Shown in pieces: positions 16,295 through 23,112 of a stretch of DNA of 33,406 bases. The DNA is taken from contig NZ_LT964679.1 in assembly GCF_900240215.1 (NCBI RefSeq), positions 1,860,204-1,893,609 of the forward strand, in the 5' to 3' direction. The position numbers and the translations under genes are program-made. The stretch's first letter is position 1. Each line of letters starts with the position of its first letter. Origin of the DNA: Raoultibacter timonensis. Lineage in GTDB: Bacteria > Actinomycetota > Coriobacteriia > Coriobacteriales > Eggerthellaceae. The notes beneath the pieces are model-generated. The model did no database searches, was not told the origin of the DNA, and saw only the letters and a program-made list of their open reading frames with translations.

Positions 16295-17623
16295 TCAGAC
16301 GACCGTCATCCTACGGGAATCGACGGTTTGCATCCATGCGATGTAGGTATCGGGATAGTGGGCGGCGAGCGCCTTGGGGTAATCGATTCCGGCCAACGCT
16401 TGCACCGTGCCGACGACGCCTTCGATGCTGAGCATGTTCTCGAGAGAGGGAACCGTCTTCGCCGCCTTCACATCGAACGAATCGAGCGCGCCGAGATCCT
16501 CCGAACAGCAGGGGTTCGCGTACCCCGTATTAGCCTGAAACGCCGCCTGCATCGCCTCGTATTCGCGCGAGAACGTCGAATCCTTCACATCGGGAAGCTC
16601 GACGGTTGCCCCGTAATGTCCGTATCCCCAGGTGAACAGAGGAAGCTTCGGAACGATATCGGAAGGATTGGCTACGTTGAAGATATTGCCGTACGACGAA
16701 GCGTTCCGCTCGATCGACTGGGTCGATCCGGGGGCGGCGAACGTGTAGGCGTACACGCCGTCCGTTCGAGCGAGCGCACGGTCGGTTGCCGCCCTGTCGT
16801 CGAGATCGGCTGCAAGCAGATTCGCTACGGCACCGCCCCTGCTGTGCCCGGTTACGAGAACCCTCGTATGGTCGGGATCGGCCCCGATGCCTTTCGCGTA
16901 CTGTTCGAGCGCTTCGGCGATCTCCGACTCCGCCCGCTTGAAACCTTGATGATCGGCGCCCGCCTCGCCGCCGGCCAGATTGAAGTTGCTCAACCATTCG
17001 ATGCCGTAGCTGCCGCGAATGCCCACGAAAATGAGCGTTTCGTCGGGTTCGCCGTCGGCACCCTCGAGCGTCTTGGAGGCGAACGCGTACGCGGCGACGT
17101 CATGCGATCCCGCGAACAGGGCACCAATCTGATCGAGCACATGGCTGCGCAGAGCGAAGGATTCGGTGCGCACGTTGTCGAATCCGAGCGAGCTCAAAGC
17201 CTTCTCTGCGTAGGGAACGGCCCCATCGACGCTGCCGTAGAACTGCGACTCGGAGTTGACGACGGCGCTCAGCACCGCGCACGCCGTCGCAAGATCATGA
17301 TTGTAGGTATGGGAATCGGCACGCAACCACGCATCGTCGAACGTCATCTGCGTGGAAGTGAGTCCCGACGGGTTCATGCGATCGTTGCCCGCCACTACTT
17401 CGCTCGTGTAGTCGACCGAAACGGTGATCGGCCCGTCAACCCGAGCTTGGCCCGCAGCTCCCTCGTGCTCGTACGCGTTGGCCTGCGGCACCGGAAGAAA
17501 CCCGAAGACCGCGGCGCTGTAGCGCAGCTGGATGGAGAAAACGGATACGAGCATAAGGCAGAAGAAGGTCGTCGCCACAATGCGGGCAGCCGATCGGATC
17601 GATCGGGGGCGGTTCGTCGCCAC
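16295..17623 (-). CDS. Secreted class 3 lipase-like alpha/beta hydrolase
   Basis: The predicted 442-residue protein begins with a basic stretch and a hydrophobic segment (IVATTFFCLMLVSVFSIQL), an uncleaved anchor or signal peptide ending near PQANA. The core resembles lipase class 3 / Mbeg1-type hydrolases. It has the nucleophile elbow VTGHSRGGAVANL (Ser261), a likely catalytic Asp in NPSDIVPKL, a candidate His in GYGHYG and the strand DETLIFVGIRGS before the oxyanion region. The substrate is unknown; a fatty-acyl ester or lipid is expected for the family. I chose the GTG at 17623 because AGGGAG lies 7 nt upstream; the in-frame TTG at 17671 has no usable binding site. The stop is followed by 205 bp without a gene before the diguanylate cyclase, with a possible TATACT -10 for that gene at 16200-16195. 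Confidence 0.85.
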   Translation of the reverse strand: MATNRPRSIRSAARIVATTFFCLMLVSVFSIQLRYSAAVFGFLPVPQANAYEHEGAAGQARVDGPITVSVDYTSEVVAGNDRMNPSGLTSTQMTFDDAWLRADSHTYNHDLATACAVLSAVVNSESQFYGSVDGAVPYAEKALSSLGFDNVRTESFALRSHVLDQIGALFAGSHDVAAYAFASKTLEGADGEPDETLIFVGIRGSYGIEWLSNFNLAGGEAGADHQGFKRAESEIAEALEQYAKGIGADPDHTRVLVTGHSRGGAVANLLAADLDDRAATDRALARTDGVYAYTFAAPGSTQSIERNASSYGNIFNVANPSDIVPKLPLFTWGYGHYGATVELPDVKDSTFSREYEAMQAAFQANTGYANPCCSEDLGALDSFDVKAAKTVPSLENMLSIEGVVGTVQALAGIDYPKALAAHYPDTYIAWMQTVDSRRMTVV

Positions 17624-18096
17624 AGGCCATCTCCCTCTCGTCGGGTTCCACTGGTCGGAAACACGTATCAACTTCCACCAGTATAGGGGGCAATCGCGCG
17701 GAAGATGCCAGCTGTCAGCTAACCGCGATTATATCCACACGTTTGTAAGGGTGGTGTAAGGTTCGGGCTGTACGGAGCGGATGACGGCCTCGGATTGGCC
17801 GCCCGGTCGCCCAGGCGGCCGCATCGCCCCTTACGCGCCCGGCACCCGGGAAGCGTCGGCGGAGACGAAGGCAAGAGCTGAGCGACCGTTCGGGGTAGAT
17901 TCGGTGCCGTGCCGTCAGTACCTCATCATTTTCTTATGAATCGGCCTTTCATAAGATTCTTGGGGCTTCATTCGTACGTCCGCTCGCTATCGTTGCGGTC
18001 AGGCGCAATCGCATGAGTCCACGCGTGTCACCAGCTGGGACTCGCGCCAACAAGACGGATGCGCCCAGCAGAAACACCGAGGAGTAGGGAGCAAAT
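17624..18096. other. Divergent intergenic region between the lipase and the flavoprotein reductase
   Basis: No gene is seen in these 473 bp. On the minus strand TATAAT (17733-17728) could be a -10 for the lipase, but no good -35 stands at the right distance. On the plus strand the flavoprotein side holds the TCTTATGAA inverted repeat at 17932-17956, listed separately. It also has a leader of about 135 nt containing GAGTCC and GGACTC, which could form a hairpin around 18013-18043. Confidence 0.5.
17932..17956 (+). promoter_or_regulatory. Inverted repeat upstream of the flavoprotein gene (candidate operator)
   Basis: TCTTATGAA (17932-17940) and TTCATAAGA (17948-17956) are perfect 9-bp arms around a 7-nt spacer. 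A possible promoter overlaps the repeat: TTTTCT (17929-17934), a 17-nt spacer and TAAGAT (17952-17957). The -35 is poor, as expected for an activated promoter. The box TTTTCTTATGA resembles TTGTCTTATGA upstream of the orphan NrfD gene at the right end of the window. Confidence 0.45.
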
Positions 18097-20007
18097 ATGA
18101 CCATTGATCGCAGACAGTTCTTGCAAGGCGCTGCCTTTGTCGGCGGAGCGACGGCTCTTGCCGGGCTTACGGCCTGCTCGGGAGGAACCCCGAAGAGCCA
18201 AGACGAAACGAAGGCGACGGGTGGAAACCCGCAGGAGCCGGTTATCACCGAACTGCCCATTCCCGAAGCGGAGGCGCCGTCCGTTACCGAATACGAAACC
18301 GACGTGTTGATCGTCGGAGCCGGATTCGCGGGCATCCCCGCTGCCATCGAGGCCCAGGCGCAGGGCAAGTCAGTCCTTCTCGTAGACAAAGGGCATCCCG
18401 GCTACTCGGGATGCAGCCCGTTTCCCCAGTGCTACCAGTTCTTCAATGAAGAATGGGGCGACGATCGCGATGCCCAAAGGGAAGTCACCAAAGCTGCCGG
18501 CGAATACATCGCAAACCTCGACTGGTACAACGTCTACATGGACGAGTCGAAAGAATGCTTCGATCAGCTAGAGGAATGGGGTATTTTCGAACGATTCCCC
18601 AAGGCATCGGAAGCGGGAGATTATTTCGATACGAAGCGCTACCAAGACTACCATGATGAGTTCGCCCAGTACGATCGCCGCGCTCGCTGGAACCAGCTGC
18701 TTAAGGACAAAGGTATCGAAAGCGTCGAGTACACGATGATCACCGATGTCGTCAAAAAAGACGGTCGCGTTATCGGAGCCATGGGCCTGCACGTTCCAAG
18801 CGGTACCGTCATGACGTTCAACGCCAAGGCAGTCGTGCTGTGCATGGGCGGCGGCGCTTACAAGAACGGTGGATGGCCCATGTCGGGCGATACGTTCGAC
18901 GGCGACTGGATCGGGTATAATGCGGGAGCCTCGATCACCGGCAAAGAGTTCACGTACCAGATCGCCACCAGTTCGGTTGCACCGACATGCGGGTGGCGCG
19001 TGTACACGTGGGGATACCTGGAGAACATTCATCCGGTCGGCGGCATTTTCGGTGCCGAGGACGTACCCGAGAGGATCAAAACAAGAACCAGCACCATCGT
19101 CGGCAAGATCAACAAAGCCCGCAACGGCCTCGAACCGATCGATGCCGGCAAAACCTCCGACCAGCCGCTCGACAACGCGAAGAACTCGACGAACCCCGAC
19201 GATCCGCGCATCATCGGCAACGATGTAGACCCCATGCCGTCACGAGACATCGACGGTGCAGCCGTTGGCAAGGGAATCCATAAGTGCGACGGGATCTTCT
19301 GCGGAGTCGACGATCTCGTGGGATACACGGGAATCCCCGGCCTCTACGCAGCAGGCGATACGCTTGCCTCGATGATCTACGGCTCCGTCTACACCCCCGG
19401 ACAAGGGGGATCCGTTCCCGTATCCCACATACAAGGAAGGCGCGCCGCGAAAGCGGCGGCCGAGTACGCCGACACCGTCGACCTTGTAAAGATCGACGCC
19501 GACACCGTATCGTCGAAATCCGAGGAGCTGCTCGCACCAATGAGCCTCGAGACGGGATTCAGCCCCTACTGGGCGCAAGACGTGCTTCTCAGCATCATGG
19601 CTCCCTACTGGGTCGACATGGTCAAAGACGAACAGAGCCTCTCAACAGCTCTCGCAAACGTCATGCAATTGCAAGAAAACGTTGCGCCGAAGCTCATGGC
19701 AACGAACTCCCACGATCTGCGTACCGTGCATGAGGTTAAGCACAAGATCCTCAACGCCGAAATCAAGCTGAGGACGAGTCTCGAGCGGAAGGAAAGCCGC
19801 GGATACTGCTACCGAAGCGATTATCCCTATCGCGACGACGAAAACTTCCTCTGCTACATAACCGCTTCGAAAAACGAGGACGGAGAAATGGAGATCAAGC
19901 GGGTTCCCGTGAAAGACGAGTGGAAGGGCGATCTCTCGCAGCCCTACACCGAACGCTACGTTACCCGCCTTCCCGGCGAAGCCGAAGCCCTCGGCCTCCC
20001 CGAGTAG
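18097..20007 (+). CDS. Tat-exported FAD-dependent reductase, AprA/fumarate reductase-like flavoprotein
   Basis: The predicted 636-residue flavoprotein probably reduces an unidentified electron acceptor outside the membrane. The N-terminus has a Tat motif (DRRQFLQGAAF) and a lipobox (LTACSGG, Cys27), so it should be exported folded and lipid-anchored. The FAD dinucleotide motif is VLIVGAGFAGIPAAIEAQ (about 69-86), and the second FAD-binding region near the end of the domain is GLYAAGDTL through HIQGRRAAKAAAEYA. The C-terminal part (HDLRTVHEVKHKILNAEIKL, then SRGYCYRSDYPYRDDENFL) is like the helical domain of AprA/FrdA/SdhA. The fumarate reductase TGDG signature is altered to SGDTFDGDW, so fumarate may not be the substrate. 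GGAG precedes the ATG. It is followed by a dedicated ferredoxin and a LuxR-type membrane regulator. Adenylylsulfate reductase itself is cytoplasmic, so that activity is unlikely. Confidence 0.9.
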   Translation: MTIDRRQFLQGAAFVGGATALAGLTACSGGTPKSQDETKATGGNPQEPVITELPIPEAEAPSVTEYETDVLIVGAGFAGIPAAIEAQAQGKSVLLVDKGHPGYSGCSPFPQCYQFFNEEWGDDRDAQREVTKAAGEYIANLDWYNVYMDESKECFDQLEEWGIFERFPKASEAGDYFDTKRYQDYHDEFAQYDRRARWNQLLKDKGIESVEYTMITDVVKKDGRVIGAMGLHVPSGTVMTFNAKAVVLCMGGGAYKNGGWPMSGDTFDGDWIGYNAGASITGKEFTYQIATSSVAPTCGWRVYTWGYLENIHPVGGIFGAEDVPERIKTRTSTIVGKINKARNGLEPIDAGKTSDQPLDNAKNSTNPDDPRIIGNDVDPMPSRDIDGAAVGKGIHKCDGIFCGVDDLVGYTGIPGLYAAGDTLASMIYGSVYTPGQGGSVPVSHIQGRRAAKAAAEYADTVDLVKIDADTVSSKSEELLAPMSLETGFSPYWAQDVLLSIMAPYWVDMVKDEQSLSTALANVMQLQENVAPKLMATNSHDLRTVHEVKHKILNAEIKLRTSLERKESRGYCYRSDYPYRDDENFLCYITASKNEDGEMEIKRVPVKDEWKGDLSQPYTERYVTRLPGEAEALGLPE

Positions 20008-20051
20008 CAGACGCGTCGCACAGACAACACCCAACGATTGGAGGAAACACC

Positions 20052-20303
20052 ATGAGCGTCGCTCGTTACGATTTGAACAAATGCATCGGATGCAAAAACT
20101 GCGTGACCATTTGCCCCATGGACGTATTCCGGTTCGACAGCTCGGAGATGAAATCGGTAATCGCCTACCCCGAAAGCTGCCAAAGCTGCGGGCAGTGTTT
20201 CGTGAACTGCACGGGACGCTCGCTTGTGATCACCTGGTACGAAGCGGGTCAGCCGATCACAACCTACCGCGCACCCGAAATACATGAATCTCAAACAGCC
20301 TAA
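20052..20303 (+). CDS. AprB-like 2x[4Fe-4S] ferredoxin, electron donor to the flavoprotein
   Basis: The predicted 83-residue protein carries two classical [4Fe-4S] motifs, CIGCKNCVTICP (residues 11-22) and CQSCGQCFVNC (about 43-53), then a 30-residue tail ending RAPEIHESQTA. Motif order, the MDVF segment after the first cluster and the tail resemble a shortened AprB, the electron-transfer subunit of adenylylsulfate reductase. It begins 44 bp after the flavoprotein stop with GGAGG 7 nt upstream, so the two are co-transcribed and likely form one complex. It has no signal peptide, whereas its partner has a Tat signal. It either rides out bound to the flavoprotein or donates electrons on the cytoplasmic side. 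Confidence 0.9.
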   Translation: MSVARYDLNKCIGCKNCVTICPMDVFRFDSSEMKSVIAYPESCQSCGQCFVNCTGRSLVITWYEAGQPITTYRAPEIHESQTA

Positions 20304-20320
20304 CCGACTGCAACCCAATA

Positions 20321-20352
20321 CGAGGAAGGAGCCCCTTTGGGCTCCTTCCTCG
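20321..20352 (+). terminator. Strong hairpin after the ferredoxin gene
   Basis: CGAGGAAGGAGCCC (20321-20334) pairs perfectly with GGGCTCCTTCCTCG (20339-20352) around CTTT. No T run follows, so it may terminate incompletely or stabilise the 3' end. It separates the reductase pair from the regulator, which has its own extended -10. Confidence 0.65.
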
Positions 20353-20362
20353 TGCGCGGCAT

Positions 20363-20371
20363 TGGTATAAT
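20363..20371 (+). promoter_or_regulatory. Extended -10 promoter of the LuxR-type regulator
   Basis: TGGTATAAT at 20363-20371 is a perfect TGnTATAAT extended -10 with no recognisable -35, which such promoters tolerate. Transcription would begin near 20378, leaving a leader of about 90 nt. The element lies 11 bp after the ferredoxin terminator hairpin, so the regulator can be expressed independently of the reductase pair. Confidence 0.55.
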
Positions 20372-20470
20372 TCCATTATCGAACGAACCCCCATTGCATG
20401 CTATATTGCTCTATGGCGGTTGAGGGAAAAACGGCGCCGGGGAATAGCGCCAATCACGAGAAAAGACGGC

Positions 20471-21880
20471 ATGGGCATAGTAAAGCGCCTCGGAAAAACA
20501 AGCGATCCGTTCGCTGTGCTGAGCATGGCTTTTCTTTGGCCATGCCTTATTCCGACAACGTATTACACGACGATTGCCTCGAATGCAGCCGTGTCTTCAC
20601 TCACGGACTTCCCGTTTTTCATCGTCTTCCCCTCCCTGTTGATCGTTGCGCTCGTTTTCGCCTTTCTGCTTGGAAGCCGCAAGCAAACTCCGGGGCCAGC
20701 ATCCGTGCGCATGCTGGGCGCATGCGGTGCGTTCGGCGTAATCGGTCATGCCATTCTCTGCATTCCCCAAGCGTGGCCGGCGATTCCTGTCTGGGTTTTC
20801 GTCGTCGGGCTGATCCTTGCAGCAGTTTACGTGACGTCGTATTGCATTGCCGTCGGGGGGATGCTATCCCAAGGAGAGCCGGGACGCGTGGCCGTCGAAG
20901 CGGTCCTCTCCTTCGTCATCTGGGAACTCGTTTCGCTCGTCTTGAATCTGACGGGCACGAACACCGGGCTGGTGCTCGTGCTATCCCCCGCGCTCGCCAC
21001 CTTGTTTGCACTGCTTGCGCAACCCCGAAAAGGCCATCCGCTCGACATTCGAATCGTCCGCTCGGAAATACCCTGGTACATGATTATCGGCAGCGTTGCT
21101 CTCGTGTTCTTCAACATTGTGTACGTGAAGATACTTTTCGCCCAAGATCCGAGCACGTCGGACTCTCTCCACGTGTTCACTTCGCTCGTTGCCCTCGTGG
21201 TCTCGTTCGGCATTATCGCATTCCTTAAGGGCAGATCGTTTTCGCCGAACACGCTCGTCGTGGTATTCGCAACGCTGGTAATTCTCTATATCGCCGCGCT
21301 GGTCGTCGTGCTGCTCATCACCGATCAGACGAACGTTGTTGTTAACAGGATATGGGCTGCAAGCGGGAGATGCTTTAAACTGTTCGTCTTTGTGGCGCTC
21401 TGTTGCCTCGTTAGCAGGAAGATCCTTTCGCCTATCGTCGCCTTCGGCTTCTTCCTACTAACCCTCGTCGCCCTTCCCGATTTCGTCTCTTTCGACCTCT
21501 CGTATCAGTCGCCTTTTCTCGACTGGATCATCCATACCGACATGGCAGGCCCCCTTGCGATCGTCGCCACGTTCGTTACCGCCGCCCTGTCGATCGTGTT
21601 TCTCGCCTTTGAAATGATGAAACTCTCAAAAGCCATCAGTCGTCGCCAAGACGACATTCACCAATCGATCTGCAAAACTGCTCTGGAGAACCGAAACCTC
21701 AGCGAACGAGAGCTGCAGGTCGCAGAATACGTGTACCGCGGCTACAGCGCAAAGAGAACCGCCGAGGCGCTGTATCTGTCGGAATCAACCGTGAACAGCC
21801 ACACGAGGAATTTGTATCGGAAGCTCGGGATCCATTCGAAACAGGATCTGATACAGCTTGTCGAGAGCTTTAAGTACTGA
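20471..21880 (+). CDS. Polytopic membrane regulator with C-terminal LuxR helix-turn-helix
   Basis: The predicted 469-residue protein has about 10-12 hydrophobic segments (from FAVLSMAFLWPCLIP to LAIVATFVTAALSIVFLAF) and then a cytoplasmic LuxR/GerE-type DNA-binding domain. In the latter, LSERELQVAEYVYRGYSAK is followed by the recognition helix in LYLSESTVNSHTRNLYRKLG. This architecture is abundant in Eggerthellaceae, where such regulators often sit beside respiratory reductases and are thought to sense their substrates at the membrane. Its position directly downstream of the flavoprotein-ferredoxin pair suggests it controls them; that is inference. The start is uncertain: the ATG at 20471 has only GAGAAAAGA upstream, while a TTG at 20420 would add 17 basic residues. 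The C-terminus KQDLIQLVESFKY is intact. Confidence 0.88.
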   Translation: MGIVKRLGKTSDPFAVLSMAFLWPCLIPTTYYTTIASNAAVSSLTDFPFFIVFPSLLIVALVFAFLLGSRKQTPGPASVRMLGACGAFGVIGHAILCIPQAWPAIPVWVFVVGLILAAVYVTSYCIAVGGMLSQGEPGRVAVEAVLSFVIWELVSLVLNLTGTNTGLVLVLSPALATLFALLAQPRKGHPLDIRIVRSEIPWYMIIGSVALVFFNIVYVKILFAQDPSTSDSLHVFTSLVALVVSFGIIAFLKGRSFSPNTLVVVFATLVILYIAALVVVLLITDQTNVVVNRIWAASGRCFKLFVFVALCCLVSRKILSPIVAFGFFLLTLVALPDFVSFDLSYQSPFLDWIIHTDMAGPLAIVATFVTAALSIVFLAFEMMKLSKAISRRQDDIHQSICKTALENRNLSERELQVAEYVYRGYSAKRTAEALYLSESTVNSHTRNLYRKLGIHSKQDLIQLVESFKY

Positions 21881-22132
21881 CTTCCGACCCTCGCGCTCGC
21901 ACGGCTGCGCTATCGCATTTGAGCGGCACCTGGCCGCGCACTGCCTTTCGATAACCCTCATTGTCGTGCTCGCAGATACCCGAAGCAACCAACGGCTCGC
22001 TTACCTCTACGCGACGGATCGATGACTTTCCGGAAAGGTGCGCCTTAAGGCCGTGAAGCGGCTCGGTTAAGCGCACTTTGAAACCGGGAAGCTGCTCCGC
22101 CAAGCACGCCCCGAGACCGTATATCCGCTGCG

Positions 22133-22582
22133 CTAAGACTCTACCATCTCGTATTCCAGGCACTCGGGCTTGTAGATGGCAACGAACTCCTTGGGAGTCA
22201 GTGCGGGAACGGGCGACTTGAGGAAATCCTTCTTGTTGCGCGTGATGATGAAATCGATTCCGTTCCTTTCCGCAGCGTACGCGATGAGGGCGTCTTCGAA
22301 GTCATCCATGTCGCTTTCGTTCGCTCGCTTGCAATCGGCTGGTAAGGCGTCAAGAAGATCGAACATTTCCATGAGGCCGGCAATCGAGCTACGCGCTTGC
22401 CTTTTCGAAAGATATTTCCTTGCGGCAAGCACGTAGACGATATCGGAAACGGAGGAGACCGTCGCATACGGAACGAACCCTTTCGTCAGGGCAACATCGT
22501 AAGAAATATACGAGTGAAAGAAATCTTCCGACTTCCCAAAAATGTCTACCACGACGTTCGCATCATAGAGAATCTTCATCAT
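22133..22582 (-). CDS. PIN-domain toxin of a VapBC-type pair
   Basis: The predicted 149-residue protein is a PIN-domain endoribonuclease, the toxin of a type II module. The acidic active-site positions are recognisable: Asp in KILYDANVVVDIF, the central acidic cluster SDMDDFEDALIAYAAERN and Asp/Asn in DFIITRNKKDF. The length is typical of the family. Its ATG overlaps the stop codon of the upstream antitoxin gene (sequence GTATGATG), so translation is coupled. The start could be either of two adjacent ATG codons. The cellular RNA target cannot be told from sequence. The pair is locally less G/C-rich than its neighbours, which fits acquisition by transfer. Confidence 0.88.
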   Translation of the reverse strand: MMKILYDANVVVDIFGKSEDFFHSYISYDVALTKGFVPYATVSSVSDIVYVLAARKYLSKRQARSSIAGLMEMFDLLDALPADCKRANESDMDDFEDALIAYAAERNGIDFIITRNKKDFLKSPVPALTPKEFVAIYKPECLEYEMVES

Positions 22583-22878
22583 ACCCGAACCCCCGGTTCG
22601 GTTTTTCGCATCAATCGCTCATGACGAACGACATCGAGATCGAAATCAGGCGGAAGCTCTACACTGCCGACGAGCTGGCACAAAGCACGCCTTCTTCGCT
22701 CAAATATGTATTCGTTTCCGCCCTCGCCATCACGAAGCCATTCCGGCACCTTCTGCTCGTCCTCAAGATACCGGTAGAGCCTCCGGACGGCTTCCGATAC
22801 GCTTACACCCTCACGCTCGAGCACGCGATCGCCGCTTCGCTTCAGATCCTCAGGCATACGAACATTCAACGTTGCCAT
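22579..22878 (-). CDS. RelB/DinJ-like antitoxin of the PIN toxin
   Basis: The predicted 99-residue protein has a RelB/DinJ-type ribbon-helix-helix N-terminus (MATLNVRMPEDLKRSGDRVL, then EGVSVSEAVRRLYRYLED) that would dimerise and bind DNA. A charged C-terminal half should wrap the toxin. The ATG at 22878 lies 8 nt after the GGGGGA ribosome binding site. In-frame ATGs at 22884 and 22899 are less well placed. It overlaps the toxin gene by 4 bp. A perfect palindrome lies on its promoter, fitting autoregulation by the antitoxin or the complex. Pairing of a DinJ-like antitoxin with a PIN toxin, rather than a YafQ/RelE toxin, is a hybrid arrangement. Confidence 0.85.
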   Translation of the reverse strand: MATLNVRMPEDLKRSGDRVLEREGVSVSEAVRRLYRYLEDEQKVPEWLRDGEGGNEYIFERRRRALCQLVGSVELPPDFDLDVVRHERLMRKTEPGVRV

Positions 22879-22910
22879 TCCCATTGCTCCCCCTTTCAAA
22901 GAGTATCTTC

Positions 22911-22945
22911 AGCATACTGTATTGCATTACGTAATGCAATACAGT
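22911..22945 (-). promoter_or_regulatory. Toxin-antitoxin promoter covered by a perfect 30-bp palindrome
   Basis: On the minus strand TTGCAT (22939-22934), a 17-nt spacer and TATGCT (22916-22911) form the promoter. Positions 22916-22945 are a perfect palindrome without spacer, each arm being ACTGTATTGCATTAC or its complement. It covers the whole spacer and the -35. A repressor bound there would block polymerase, the standard design for an autoregulated toxin-antitoxin operon. Confidence 0.75.
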
Positions 22946-23023
22946 TGACATACGGGAAGGGCGCCTTGAACGAATCTCGCCCCGATACCCAAGCGCCTCG
23001 CCGAGCCGATCGACGCAGGTCGA

Positions 23024-23051
23024 TTGCGCAACAGGCCAATACCGTTATAAT
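23024..23051 (+). promoter_or_regulatory. Candidate promoter of the DUF6541-like membrane protein
   Basis: TTGCGC (23024-23029), a 16-nt spacer and a perfect TATAAT (23046-23051). The start would fall near 23058, about 55 nt before the ATG at 23113. Confidence 0.55.
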
Positions 23052-23112
23052 CGTCCCTGACATTGTTCGAAACACGTTGAGCGCATCGTGCGCACGTTTT
23101 GAGGGGTATCCC

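Noticed and set aside
18097-20303. True adenylylsulfate reductase (AprAB)
   Set aside because: The Tat/lipobox signal, the short ferredoxin tail and the absence of sat, apr-linked or dsr genes nearby argue against sulfate respiration.
22945-22950. TTGACA on the plus strand beside the toxin-antitoxin palindrome
   Set aside because: The bases 17 nt downstream read GAACGA, so there is no -10 hexamer; the membrane protein gene has a better promoter at 23024-23051.
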